This document shows, piece after piece, positions 36,648 to 45,579 of a DNA stretch of 64,000 nucleotides (the stretch's first letter is position 1; every line of letters starts with the position of its first letter). A model generated the notes under the pieces. That model was not told the DNA's origin. It did not search any database and saw only the letters and a list, made by a program, of their open reading frames with translations. A program made the translations under genes and the position numbers. Source of the DNA: Nakamurella panacisegetis (lineage in GTDB: Bacteria; Actinomycetota; Actinomycetes; Mycobacteriales; Nakamurellaceae); NCBI RefSeq assembly GCF_900104535.1, contig NZ_LT629710.1, forward strand, positions 3,321,501 to 3,385,500. The letters run 5' to 3'.

Positions 36648-37418
36648 TCAGAGCGGCAGTTTGTGGCGCAGGATGCCGGCGCCTGCGGCGCGTCCGGAGA
36701 GGATCCGGGCGAACTCGATCGCGTCGACCGTCCGGGTGTCACCCGCAACGCCGGCGTGGAAGGTGCCCCCGGCCGGACCGGTGAGGGTGAGGGTGTACGG
36801 CTCACCGTGGTGCCGTGACCATTCGGCGAGGATGTCGGCGACGATCCGGCCGTCGTGCTCGGCGGTCAGATCGGGTTCGATTCCGGCCGCACGTGCGATG
36901 TCGATCCGGTGCATCCAGACGTCCCGGGTGAAGCCCATGTCGAACAGGTAGCGCAGCGGCTGCCAGCCGATGTGGACGCCGAGCCCGGTCCCGATCGGCA
37001 GGACCGGCAGGGCACGGATCGGCGCCGGCATGCGGGTCCGGGCCCGCAGGGCGGCGGCGGAGTGCCGTTGCCACAAGTCAGGCAGGGCCGAGGTTTTCCA
37101 GTCGGTGCGGGCCCGGAGTTGGGCCTCGTTGAGCCCGTCCACCCAGTGGTGGCCGCCGATCTGTTCGGTCAGGGGGCGCCCGCCGATCACCTGCCGGAGA
37201 AACTCTATCGGGTTGGCCTGCGCCTGTGCCGAGGCGATGAGGTGGACGACGACGTCGCGCACGCGCCAGCCGGGGCAATCGGTCGGGGCATTCCATTGGG
37301 CGATGGTGAGTCCGCGGATCTGCGCCAGCAGGCGGGCGTTCTCGGTCGCGGTCACGCGCATGGCCTCGGCGTGGTCGACGGCGTGGATGTTTTCGGCTCG
37401 GGAGGGGGTCTGGATCAT
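36648..37418 (-). CDS. Maleylpyruvate isomerase family mycothiol-dependent protein (DinB-like)
   Basis: 256 residues from ATG 37418, which overlaps the TetR stop (TGATG); a GTG one codon earlier gives GTGA coupling. The N-terminal four-helix bundle contains DCPGWRVRDVVVHLIASAQ, the metal-site region of MDMPI proteins, with later HIGWQPLRYLFDMGFTRDVWMHRIDIARA carrying another His pair. A C-terminal alpha/beta domain follows. The family uses mycothiol as thiol cofactor, fitting an actinobacterium. Confidence 0.82.
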   Translation of the reverse strand: MIQTPSRAENIHAVDHAEAMRVTATENARLLAQIRGLTIAQWNAPTDCPGWRVRDVVVHLIASAQAQANPIEFLRQVIGGRPLTEQIGGHHWVDGLNEAQLRARTDWKTSALPDLWQRHSAAALRARTRMPAPIRALPVLPIGTGLGVHIGWQPLRYLFDMGFTRDVWMHRIDIARAAGIEPDLTAEHDGRIVADILAEWSRHHGEPYTLTLTGPAGGTFHAGVAGDTRTVDAIEFARILSGRAAGAGILRHKLPL

Positions 37419-37999
37419 CACGGCTCCGGGGGGACGAAGTGGTCGATGAAAATGGCGAGCATTGCTTCGAGGTGCCGGGTCCAACGGTCTCCGCCGGGAT
37501 CATTGGCGACCTGCTGCGAGCCGAGGCCGGCCAGAACCGCGGTGTACACCTCGAGGTGGGCGGGCGTATCGGCGCCCAGGGCGGCCAACAGCCCGGCACA
37601 TCGGTCGGTCAGGCGGCGGGCCAGGGCATAGGAAGCGGGCGATGGCTCGAACCCAGGGATGGTCCGTTGGAACAACAGCTGCTGGCGAGGCGGGTTGTCG
37701 ACCACGAAGTCCAGGACGGTGCGGCTCAGCTGGAGCAGTTGCTCACGCGCGTTTCCGGCCGGGGGTACCGCGTCCAGGCGGCTCAGCAATTGCTCGTAGG
37801 CCTGGGCGAACATGGCGTCGAACAGGTCCAGCTTGGAGCTCACGTAGCCGTACAGCGACGGCTGCTGCATCTGCACCCGCCGGGCCACCTCGTGCAGCGA
37901 CACCGCCCCCAGGCCCGCCTCCGTGGCGATCGCCCACGCTGCGGTCAGGATTTGGTCCAACCGCCGCGAGCGGCGGTCGGCGATCGTCTGGGTGGTCAT
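37418..37999 (-). CDS. TetR family transcriptional regulator
   Basis: 193 residues from ATG 37999; ATG 38002 is directly before it. Helix-turn-helix at about 10-52: RRLDQILTAAWAIATEAGLGAVSLHEVARRV followed by PSLYGYVSSKLDLFDAMF. The ligand domain looks like the TetR_C_13/WHG group. Its own operator-like palindrome is upstream at 38007-38041, so it probably represses this operon. Confidence 0.9.
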   Translation of the reverse strand: MTTQTIADRRSRRLDQILTAAWAIATEAGLGAVSLHEVARRVQMQQPSLYGYVSSKLDLFDAMFAQAYEQLLSRLDAVPPAGNAREQLLQLSRTVLDFVVDNPPRQQLLFQRTIPGFEPSPASYALARRLTDRCAGLLAALGADTPAHLEVYTAVLAGLGSQQVANDPGGDRWTRHLEAMLAIFIDHFVPPEP

Positions 38000-38006
38000 C
38001 ATTCTC

Positions 38007-38041
38007 CTATCACTGGTAGGCGCAGTACCTATCATCGATAG
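38007..38041. promoter_or_regulatory. Operator-like inverted repeat before the tetR operon
   Basis: 35 bases: CTATCACTGGTAGG, spacer CGCAG, then TACCTATCATCGATAG. The halves are imperfect inverted repeats (outer CTATC/GATAG and inner TAGG/CCTA match). It starts 8 bases upstream of the TetR start codon, overlapping the ribosome site and likely the promoter, the expected position for autorepression. Confidence 0.6.
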
Positions 38042-38079
38042 TCAGACGGCGGGTGTCAAGGACTTTGTGCCCGCATTTT

Positions 38080-40476
38080 TCAGAGGGTCCGTAGGGTCTC
38101 GGGCCTGGTGGTCGGCCGCACTGCGGGCAGGGTCAAGGCGGTCACGCTCAGGATGGCGGTGAACTCGATCGCCGCGTAGAGAGCAACCGTCCAGCCGTTG
38201 ATCCGGACCGATCCCATCGCGTCCACCTGCAGAAAAGCCGAGAGCCCGATCCCGACGACGGCCGCGACCACGGTGCCGACGGCGGCCGGGACGGCCGAGC
38301 CGATCAGCAGTGATCGGGCCACCGTCGCCCGCGGAACCCCGGCCGCGACGAGCAGGGTGAGCGCCCGACGTCGACGGTTCAGGTCCTCGACGGCGACGAG
38401 TACCAGACCGGCCGCAGACACGACCAGGGTCAGCAGTCCGGCGGCGATCAGGCCCACTCGGATGGTGGACGCCAGTTGCAGTCGTCCACTGGTCGGCAAC
38501 ACCTCGGAGAACGAGGAGACATCCGCGCGCCATGTGAGGTCGGCGAGATCGATGCGCAAGGCGCGCAACGTCGCCGGATCAGCCGTCGTGGGCCGGACCA
38601 ACAGGTAGATGAACGACGAGGACAGCAGCTTCGGCCCGTTCGGACCGAGCGCGCCGACGGTCAGCACCAGTTGCGGTGCGAAATCGAACGACTGTGACTT
38701 CAACTCGTCGACCGTGACTCGACGGATGCGGTCCGGGACGACGAAACCGGCGCTCGTATCGCCGAATGTCGGGGTCCACCTCGAGCCTGCGGCCGGGCCA
38801 CCGGTTCCGCCGTCATCCAGACGGAACGAGTCCCCGTCCCGGCAGTTGGTGATGCCCAGGTTCGCCGTGATCTGCGCGCAGCTCCCGATGTATGCCTCGG
38901 TGGACTGCCCGGCGGTGGACCCGGTCATCTGAAGTATGGCCCCGCCGCGGATGTCCGTGTAGTCGCCCGATGCCTTCAGCCGGCCCGGAATGTCGGTGAT
39001 GTCGGCCGGTGTCGGGGTCTGGACGTTCACGACGTAGGACCCGCGGTGCGCGGCGGTCACCGTCCTGACCGGACTCGTGTCGATCAGTCCGATCAGATAC
39101 TGAAGGGCGATCGCGCCGGCCAGAACTGTGGCCGCTCCGGCCACCACCCGCGCCGACGTGGTGGACTCGATCTGCAGTCGACGGATCGCGAGTTGCGCTG
39201 CTGGCCGGTGGGGGCGGACGCGGGCCAGAGTCACCCTGAGCAGCCAGGGCAACAGCACCGGCACCGTGAGCAACACCAGGACGACCGAACCGGCGAGCAG
39301 CCCGAAGGTCTGCCCGCTCCGGAAGCCGGCCGAGAACAACGCGATGCTGCCAAGTCCCACGGCGGTGAGCGCCAGCCGCCAGATCAGGCGCGGGCGGCCC
39401 GGGGGGCGATTCCGAACGGTCGAGAGCGGGTCAGTCATGATCCGCCCGGTCCCCAGAACCGTTGTCGCGACTGCGATCAGCGGAATTCCGAGCCCAACCG
39501 CCGTCAGCGCGGCAGTGGGCGGCCGCAGATCCGACGGGAAGAAGCTGTCGCCCCCGAGCACCAGCCAGCGGGCTCCGAGACGGGCGACGAAGAAGCCGGC
39601 CACCCCGATCATCACTCCCAGAGCGGCACCGACGAGCGATTCCCCGGCGATCAGCCGGCGCACCTGAGGTCGAGAACCACCGAGAAGGCGGATCGCCGCC
39701 AGCCGCTGCTCTCGTCCCGCGGTCCCCAGTCGCGAGATGATCAGCACGAAGATCGCCAGCGGAACAAGGACCAGAGCAGCGCCGGCGCTCGCCAGCATCT
39801 GGAAGTAGAAGTCGTTCGAACCGGTCGGTTCGTAGTACGGCCCGAGATTCGTGGATCCCTGATTGCCCCATGCCCAGTCGACCATGCTCGTCGTATCGAA
39901 CGAACCGACCGAGGCATTCCCCGTTGGCCTGATTCCCGCGTAGAAGCGGAGGTCCGTCGGTGAGGTGAGCCCGGAATCCTCGATGACCCCCACGACTCGC
40001 CCTGGAATCATTCGACGTAGCTGCACGCCTCCGCTGGAATCGAGAAGCGCCTGGAGCGCCGGTGAGACGATCACATCACCAACTCCCGGGTAGGCGGAAA
40101 GTCCGGGCGGGAGTGCTGCTACGCCGGTGAGCGGGGCGACATAATTGCCGGTGACCATTCGGTCGTTCCAGGGCACCTTCGTCTGGTGGATCTCGAACTC
40201 GGAAGCCCCGTCCGGCGCTTGCTGATTCGGCGTGTATCGCGGAGCCAGAGCGGCTTCGCGTGTTTCTCGCGCCGCCATCGCACCGGTGATCGACGTGCCC
40301 AGGAGCAGCACCACGACGCACAGACCCAGCCCGACGGCGGTCAGCAGCAAACGGGTCCAGCCCGGCCGACCACCACGCACCGCCAGCCGAGTCCCGATGC
40401 CGATCTCGACCAGGAACGAACGGAGACCCCTCGACTCCGTCATCCTCACCTTCGGCGATTCGAGAAGAGCGGTCAT
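38080..40476 (-). CDS. ABC transporter permease, FtsX/MacB-type
   Basis: 798 residues from ATG 40476 (ATGA with the ATPase). One N-terminal span (about 42-62), a first external domain, a three-span FtsX block (about 230-345 with RLAAIRLLGGSRPQVRRLIAGESL), further spans near 370-420, a second external domain and a second FtsX block (about 675-790 with RRRALTLLVAAGVPRATVARSLLIGS). This duplicated topology is that of DUF214-type exporters of peptides, lipids or antibiotics. Substrate not evident. Confidence 0.88.
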   Translation of the reverse strand: MTALLESPKVRMTESRGLRSFLVEIGIGTRLAVRGGRPGWTRLLLTAVGLGLCVVVLLLGTSITGAMAARETREAALAPRYTPNQQAPDGASEFEIHQTKVPWNDRMVTGNYVAPLTGVAALPPGLSAYPGVGDVIVSPALQALLDSSGGVQLRRMIPGRVVGVIEDSGLTSPTDLRFYAGIRPTGNASVGSFDTTSMVDWAWGNQGSTNLGPYYEPTGSNDFYFQMLASAGAALVLVPLAIFVLIISRLGTAGREQRLAAIRLLGGSRPQVRRLIAGESLVGAALGVMIGVAGFFVARLGARWLVLGGDSFFPSDLRPPTAALTAVGLGIPLIAVATTVLGTGRIMTDPLSTVRNRPPGRPRLIWRLALTAVGLGSIALFSAGFRSGQTFGLLAGSVVLVLLTVPVLLPWLLRVTLARVRPHRPAAQLAIRRLQIESTTSARVVAGAATVLAGAIALQYLIGLIDTSPVRTVTAAHRGSYVVNVQTPTPADITDIPGRLKASGDYTDIRGGAILQMTGSTAGQSTEAYIGSCAQITANLGITNCRDGDSFRLDDGGTGGPAAGSRWTPTFGDTSAGFVVPDRIRRVTVDELKSQSFDFAPQLVLTVGALGPNGPKLLSSSFIYLLVRPTTADPATLRALRIDLADLTWRADVSSFSEVLPTSGRLQLASTIRVGLIAAGLLTLVVSAAGLVLVAVEDLNRRRRALTLLVAAGVPRATVARSLLIGSAVPAAVGTVVAAVVGIGLSAFLQVDAMGSVRINGWTVALYAAIEFTAILSVTALTLPAVRPTTRPETLRTL

Positions 40477-41162
40477 GCCGGCACTGTCGCGTCGGCGGTG
40501 CGACCGTCACGGACGGTGAGCTCCCGATCGGAATACGCCGCGACCTGGACGTCGTGGGTGACCAGGACCACCGCCGTTCCGGTTTCGCGGGCGGTCCGGG
40601 CGAGCAGGTTCATCACCTTCTCCCCTTGGAGTGAATCCAGGGCGCCGGTGGGTTCATCGGCGAAGATGACCGACGGATCGCCGATCATGGCCCGGGCGAT
40701 GGCCACCCGCTGCCCTTGCCCGCCGGAGACCTCACTCGATCTCTGATCGGCGATGTCGGCGACCTCGAGGCGGTCGAGCCACGCCCGCCCGGTCATCTCC
40801 GCGGTGCGCCGGGACACCCCGGCCAGGCGCAGCCCGAGAATGACGTTCTCCAGACAGGTGAGCTCGGGCACCAGCTGGCCGAACTGGAACACGAAACCGA
40901 ACTCGTTGCGCCGCAGAGCAGATCGCTGTCGATCCGACAGCGCTGTGATGTCGGTACCGCGGAACGAGATGGTGCCCGAGTCCGGCTTCATGATTCCGGC
41001 CGCGCAGTGCAGCAAGGTCGACTTGCCGGACCCGGACGGGCCGAGCACGGCCAACACCTCGCCCCGTTCAACGCGCAGGCTCGCGCCCTGCAGGGCGTTC
41101 GAGCGTCCCAACTTCTTGTGCAGATCCTTCGCCGTCAACAGGCCCCCGGAGTCCTCAGTCAT
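40473..41162 (-). CDS. ABC transporter ATP-binding protein, LolD/MacB type
   Basis: 229 residues from ATG 41162. Walker A GPSGSGKST, Q-loop FGFVFQFGQLVPELT, signature SEVSGGQGQRVAIARAM, Walker B VIFADEPTGALD, H-loop VLVTHDVQVA. Pairs with the permease below. Its start lies at the second copy of a 20-bp tandem repeat (41161-41200), which carries the ribosome site AAAGGGTGGGGAA. Confidence 0.95.
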   Translation of the reverse strand: MTEDSGGLLTAKDLHKKLGRSNALQGASLRVERGEVLAVLGPSGSGKSTLLHCAAGIMKPDSGTISFRGTDITALSDRQRSALRRNEFGFVFQFGQLVPELTCLENVILGLRLAGVSRRTAEMTGRAWLDRLEVADIADQRSSEVSGGQGQRVAIARAMIGDPSVIFADEPTGALDSLQGEKVMNLLARTARETGTAVVLVTHDVQVAAYSDRELTVRDGRTADATVPA

Positions 41163-41200
41163 TTCCCCACCCTTTCGGTCATTTCCCCACCCTTTCGGTC
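41161..41200. repeat. Exact 20-bp tandem duplication at the padR/ABC junction
   Basis: atttccccaccctttcggtc occurs twice without a gap, at 41161-41180 and 41181-41200. On the coding (minus) strand each copy carries AAAGGGTGGGGAAAT, so the ribosome site plus the start of an ATG is doubled. One copy holds the padR stop, the other the ATPase start. Confidence 0.95.
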
Positions 41201-41703
41201 AACTCGTCCAGTCGTGACGCGGTGACGTCGAGCCACTTCAGATCGGCTTCGAGATGAAAAAGCGCATGGTCGCAGATCAATTGGTCCGCAAGGTCCCCGG
41301 ACTGCTTGCGTCGATTGAACTCTCGCATCGTCCGCAGATGCTCCTGCCGTTGCTGGTCGAGGATCTGCCCGGCCGACCGGTGGGACATGAGCGCAAGCAC
41401 CACCTTGGTGTAGAGGGTGTTCTGGAGGTACTCCTGCGGGCTCTCCGGCGTGGCCAGCCAGGTGTCGACGTCGGTGATCCCGGAGTCGGTGATGGCGTAA
41501 CGCTTGCGGTCCGGGCCGTCGCCCGCCTCGTGTCCCTCCACCGTCACCAAGCCGTTCTTCAGCAGTCGGGCCAGGGTCGAGTACACCTGCCCGTACGCCA
41601 GCGGGCGGCCGGGGCTGAAGAGGTCGTCGTGGGCTCGCTTGAGGTCGTAGCCGTGCGACGGGCCTACTTCCAGGAGTCCGAGGAGTGCTTTGGAGACCGA
41701 CAT
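41179..41703 (-). CDS. PadR family transcriptional regulator
   Basis: 174 residues from ATG 41703 (MSVSKALLGLLEVGPSHGYDLKRAH). Winged helix at 1-80 with YGQVYSTLARLLKNGLVTVEGHE and RKRYAITDSGITDVDTWL; C-terminal helical dimerisation domain with HLRTMREFNRRKQSGDL. An in-frame ATG five codons earlier exists. TATAGT at 41710-41715 (minus strand) ends 6 bases before ATG 41703, suggesting a leaderless transcript. PadR genes before ABC exporters usually repress them and respond to the exported compound. Confidence 0.92.
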   Translation of the reverse strand: MSVSKALLGLLEVGPSHGYDLKRAHDDLFSPGRPLAYGQVYSTLARLLKNGLVTVEGHEAGDGPDRKRYAITDSGITDVDTWLATPESPQEYLQNTLYTKVVLALMSHRSAGQILDQQRQEHLRTMREFNRRKQSGDLADQLICDHALFHLEADLKWLDVTASRLDELTERVGK

Positions 41704-41833
41704 GGCAGGACTATACATGCCGTATCTACCTTCGCTACCTACACATTCCAGTCGTCACGTGCGTGGGGTCCCGCACCGCCTGACGTAGCCTTCTCCGGGT
41801 CACCGACGACCCACCCGACTCCCGGAGGAACCC

Positions 41834-42712
41834 GTGTCCAACTCGCTCATCGGCTGCCACGCGTTGGTCTGGACCGGGACCTTCGATCCGGACGGCATCC
41901 GTCTCTCGGTGGAGAAGACGAAAAGGGCCGGTTTCGACCTGGTCGAGTTCCCGCTGATGGATCCGTTCACGTTCGACACGGCGGTCGCCAAGGCCGCGCT
42001 GGCCCAGCACGGGATGGCGGCCAGCGCCAGCCTCGGGCTGTCGCCGGCGACCGACGTCAGCAGCGAGGACCCGGCGATCGTGGCGTCCGGGCAGAAGCTC
42101 CTGATGCGGGCGCTGGAGGTGGTGGCCGAACTCGGCGGTACGCAACTGTGCGGCGTCATCTACAGCGCCATGAAGAAGTACATGGACCCGCTCACCGAAC
42201 AGGGTCTGGCCAACAGCATCGACGCCATCGGCAAAGTCGCCGACCGTGCGGCCGAACTCGGTCTGTCGATCGCTCTCGAGACGGTGAACCGTTACGAGAC
42301 CAACATTCTCAACACCGGCCGCCAGGCTCTGGCCTATGTCGAGAAGGTCGGCCGGGACAATGTCGCGGTCCACCTGGACAGCTACCACATGAACATCGAG
42401 GAGTCGGACATGTACGCCCCGGTCCTTGACTGCGGCGACAAGCTCGGGTACGTGCACATCGGCGAGAGTCACCGGGGGTACCTGGGAACCGGCAGCGTCG
42501 ACTTCGACTCCTATTTCAAGGCGTTGGGGCGCATCGGGTATCAGGGGCCGATCGTGTTCGAGTCGTTCTCCTCGGCCGTCGTCGCCCCTGATCTGAGCCG
42601 CATGCTGGGCATCTGGCGGAACCTGTGGGACGACAACGAGGAACTCGCGTCCAACGCCAACGACTTCATCCGCGGGCACATCACCGCAGTCGCCTCGATC
42701 AATCTTCACTGA
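41834..42712 (+). CDS. Sugar phosphate isomerase/epimerase, ketose 3-epimerase type
   Basis: 292 residues from GTG 41834 (GGAGG 8 bases upstream). TIM-barrel with the metal/catalytic residues of D-tagatose/D-allulose 3-epimerases: IALETVNRYETN (first catalytic Glu), VHLDSYHMNIEE (Asp, His), VHIGESHRGYLGTGSVDF (His and Arg region) and IVFESFSS (second Glu). Likely interconverts ketoses at C3. Monocistronic; divergent from padR. Confidence 0.85.
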   Translation: MSNSLIGCHALVWTGTFDPDGIRLSVEKTKRAGFDLVEFPLMDPFTFDTAVAKAALAQHGMAASASLGLSPATDVSSEDPAIVASGQKLLMRALEVVAELGGTQLCGVIYSAMKKYMDPLTEQGLANSIDAIGKVADRAAELGLSIALETVNRYETNILNTGRQALAYVEKVGRDNVAVHLDSYHMNIEESDMYAPVLDCGDKLGYVHIGESHRGYLGTGSVDFDSYFKALGRIGYQGPIVFESFSSAVVAPDLSRMLGIWRNLWDDNEELASNANDFIRGHITAVASINLH

Positions 42713-42733
42713 CCTGCGTGGACGCGGCAGTTG

Positions 42734-43399
42734 TCAGTTGGTGCTGTACGGAGCCCGGGGGAGTTCGACCGCCGGCCGCATCGAGAACTGTTTGACCATC
42801 GCGGCTTCGCGGCGAAGGTACTCCAGAGCCAGGGTGAGACGGTCGTGCGTGCTGGGCGCGGCGAGCAGGGCCTGCTTGTCCGTGAGATCGAGAATCATGC
42901 CGTCGGCGACGAAGTACGACAGCGCGGTCGGATCGGCCGGCGGCTCCTCGTCGTCGTCCTCGTGGTGGATGCCCCCCGCCGCCCGCAGCGCGACCAGGTA
43001 CCGGCCGAACATCCGGCCGACCTTGGCCGCCAACGCGGCCGACGAATCGGCATTGGCGTCGGGCAGCATCTCGGCCGTCCCGCACAGCAGGTCCGACGAG
43101 GTGTCGAGCGAGGCCAGCCGGAACCGGCTCTCACCGATGGCCAGCACGTCGTACCGGCCGTCCTGGTAGGCCTCGACCCGCTGCAGTACCGCCGTGCACC
43201 CGATGTCGTACACGTCGGAGTGGCCCTCGTCCCAGGCCTCTCGCCCGCTCCTGATGGCGACCACTCCGAAGCGCCGACGTCCGGCTGACTGATCCAGCAG
43301 TTCAGCCACCATCCGCCGGTAGCGCGCCTCGAAGATGTGCAGGGGCAACAGGCTCCCTGGGTAGAGCACGGTTCCCAGCGGGAAGATGTGCAGGGTCAT
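42734..43399 (-). CDS. LON substrate-binding domain protein
   Basis: 221 residues from ATG 43399. The N-terminal LON/PUA-like domain shows LHIFPLGTVLYPGSLLPLHIFEARYRRMV, then FGVVAIRSGRE, DIGCTAVLQRVEAYQDGRYDVLAIG and FRLASL. No ATPase or protease domain, as in stand-alone LON-N proteins of unknown role. Convergent with the epimerase. Confidence 0.85.
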   Translation of the reverse strand: MTLHIFPLGTVLYPGSLLPLHIFEARYRRMVAELLDQSAGRRRFGVVAIRSGREAWDEGHSDVYDIGCTAVLQRVEAYQDGRYDVLAIGESRFRLASLDTSSDLLCGTAEMLPDANADSSAALAAKVGRMFGRYLVALRAAGGIHHEDDDEEPPADPTALSYFVADGMILDLTDKQALLAAPSTHDRLTLALEYLRREAAMVKQFSMRPAVELPRAPYSTN

Positions 43400-43483
43400 G
43401 GAGGTCACCCCAGCCAAGCTACTCGCGACGAGCTTCGGGGAACCGGGTCGCCGGTGTCCGGAGGCGGAGGTGACAATGACCGC

Positions 43484-44344
43484 ATGACCGATCAGCACGT
43501 GCGCGAAGTCCTCATCTCGGCGGCCGAATTGGCCAAGGCCCTGGAGTCGGGTGCGCCGCCGGTGCTGCTGGACGTGCGATGGGTGGCCGGGGTCGTGGAC
43601 CGCGAGGGGTACCTGGCCGGTCATGTCCCCGGAGCTGTCTTCGTCGACCTGGACGCCGACCTGGCCGGGCCGCCTGGAGTCGGTGGGCGTCACCCGCTGC
43701 CCCGTCCGGCGGACCTGCAGAAGGTCTGGCGCGCGGCCGGCATCGTCGACGACAGTTCCGTCGTCGTCTACGACCCCAAGGACTCCTCGGTGGCCGCCCG
43801 GGCGTGGTGGTTGCTGCGGTGGTCGGGGTTGAGCTCGGTGCGGGTGCTCGACGGCGGTTTGGCCGCCTGGGTCGCCGGCGGCCACCCGGTCGAGACCGGC
43901 CCGGGCGCATCACCCCGGCCGGGGTCGATCACGGTCATCGCCGGGAGCATGCCCACGATCGACGCCGATCGGGCCCGCGAGATGACCCTGTCCGGCGGCA
44001 CCCTGCTCGACGCGCGGGCCGCGGCTCGCTACCGCGGCGAGATCGAGCCGCTCGATCCGATCGCCGGACACATCCCCGGCGCGGTCAACCTGCCGCTCAC
44101 CGAACTGCTGAAGCCCGACGGGACGTTCCGCGAACCGGCCGGGATCGAGGCCGTCTTCGAGCGCACCATCGGGCCCGACGACGACGGCGAGGTGGCCGCG
44201 TCCTGCGGTTCCGGGGTCACCGGCTGCCACCTGATCCTGGCCGGGGCCATGATCGGCCGGCCGCTGGCGCTGTACCCGGGGTCGTACTCCGAGTGGCTCG
44301 CCCTCGGCCGGCCGGTAGCCGTCGGCGGGCCGCCGAGCCCGTGA
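43484..44344 (+). CDS. Sulfurtransferase, two rhodanese domains
   Basis: 286 residues from ATG 43484. First, inactive rhodanese domain at about 5-125 (LLDVRWVAG, GHVPGAVFVDLDADLAG) and active second domain at about 155-280 with ARAAARYRGEIEP, GHIPGAVNLP and the active-site loop SCGSGVTGC (catalytic C241). CGSGVT is the loop of 3-mercaptopyruvate sulfurtransferases; thiosulfate is the alternative donor. Confidence 0.92.
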   Translation: MTDQHVREVLISAAELAKALESGAPPVLLDVRWVAGVVDREGYLAGHVPGAVFVDLDADLAGPPGVGGRHPLPRPADLQKVWRAAGIVDDSSVVVYDPKDSSVAARAWWLLRWSGLSSVRVLDGGLAAWVAGGHPVETGPGASPRPGSITVIAGSMPTIDADRAREMTLSGGTLLDARAAARYRGEIEPLDPIAGHIPGAVNLPLTELLKPDGTFREPAGIEAVFERTIGPDDDGEVAASCGSGVTGCHLILAGAMIGRPLALYPGSYSEWLALGRPVAVGGPPSP

Positions 44345-44394
44345 ATCATGTGCCGCCGCTCCCGGCCCCGGCGCGGCGACAGTAGCCTGCAGCC

Positions 44395-45579
44395 ATGGCG
44401 CCGCCGTTGGTGATCTGGGATCCGGTCATGCTGGGGTACGACCTGGGCGGGTCCCATCCGCTGCACCCGCTGCGGTGGGAGTTGACCTGGGACCTGGCCG
44501 GGCAGCTGGGCGTCCTTGACGGGGTCGAACGGTTCGCCCCTCAGCCGGCCACCGATGCCGAGCTGGCGACCGTGCACAGTCCCCGGTACATCGAGGCCGT
44601 CAAGGCGGCCTCCGGGCCCCCGGGCACGGCCGGCCACCGGTTCGGGCACGGCCTGGGCAACGATGACAACCCGGTGTTCGAGCACATGCACGCCACGGCC
44701 GCCCTCATCGCCGGGGGTTCGATCGCCGGGGCCAGGGCGATCGCCCGCGGTGAGGTGGCGCGCGCGGTCAACATCGCCGGCGGCCTGCACCATGCGATGG
44801 CCGACCATGCGTCCGGGTTCTGCGTCTACAACGACGCCGCCCTCGCCGTCCGGGCCCTGCTGGATGCCGGCGTCGCCAAGGTGGCCTACGTGGACGTCGA
44901 CGTGCATCACGGCGACGGTGTGCAGGCGGCGTTCTACGACGATCCGCGAGTGCTCACGGTGTCCATCCACGAGTCGCCGCTGTCGCTGTGGCCGGGGACC
45001 GGGTGGCCGGCCGAGATGGGCCGCGGCGCCGCCGCCGGGACCGCGGTCAACATCCCGGTGCCGGCCGGAACCGGCGATGCCGCCTGGCTGCGGGCGTTTC
45101 ACGCGGTGGTGCCCGGCATCGTCCGGGCCTTCCGTCCCGACGTGCTGGTCACCCAGCAGGGTGCCGACTCGCACGCGGACGATCCGTTGGCCGACCTGAA
45201 CCTGTCGGTCGACGGCCAGCGGGCGTCCTACCGAGCCCTGCGGGATCTCGCCGAAACAGCGGCCGGCGGACGCTGGCTGGCCCTCGGCGGCGGTGGCTAC
45301 TCGGTGGTCAGAGTCGTTCCGCGGGCATGGACCCACCTGCTGGCGACGGTGGCCGACCGGGACGTCGACCCGGTGACGCCGCTGCCGCCGGCCTGGCTGG
45401 AACACGCGGCGGCCGCTCGGCCGGGATTGCATCTGCCGACCACCATGTCCGACGATCGCCCGGTGGACTACGAGCCTTGGGACGCCGACGACGGCGCGCC
45501 GGTGGACAAGGCCATTGCCGAGGTGCGCAGCCGCGTGTTTCCGCTGCATGGACTCGATCCGTTCGATCCGCGTGACTGA
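44395..45579 (+). CDS. acuC: Acetoin utilisation/histone deacetylase family protein AcuC
   Basis: 394 residues from ATG 44395. Class I deacetylase features: HPLHPLRWELT near the start, GGLHHAMADHASGFCVYND (catalytic His pair), YVDVDVHHGDGVQAAFYDD (zinc Asp/His), QQGADSHADDPLADLNLS (zinc Asp) and LALGGGGYSVVRVVPRAW. In Bacillus, AcuC deacetylates and reactivates acetyl-CoA synthetase. The next gene is a Pat-like acetyltransferase overlapping its end, giving an eraser/writer pair. Confidence 0.92.
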   Translation: MAPPLVIWDPVMLGYDLGGSHPLHPLRWELTWDLAGQLGVLDGVERFAPQPATDAELATVHSPRYIEAVKAASGPPGTAGHRFGHGLGNDDNPVFEHMHATAALIAGGSIAGARAIARGEVARAVNIAGGLHHAMADHASGFCVYNDAALAVRALLDAGVAKVAYVDVDVHHGDGVQAAFYDDPRVLTVSIHESPLSLWPGTGWPAEMGRGAAAGTAVNIPVPAGTGDAAWLRAFHAVVPGIVRAFRPDVLVTQQGADSHADDPLADLNLSVDGQRASYRALRDLAETAAGGRWLALGGGGYSVVRVVPRAWTHLLATVADRDVDPVTPLPPAWLEHAAAARPGLHLPTTMSDDRPVDYEPWDADDGAPVDKAIAEVRSRVFPLHGLDPFDPRD

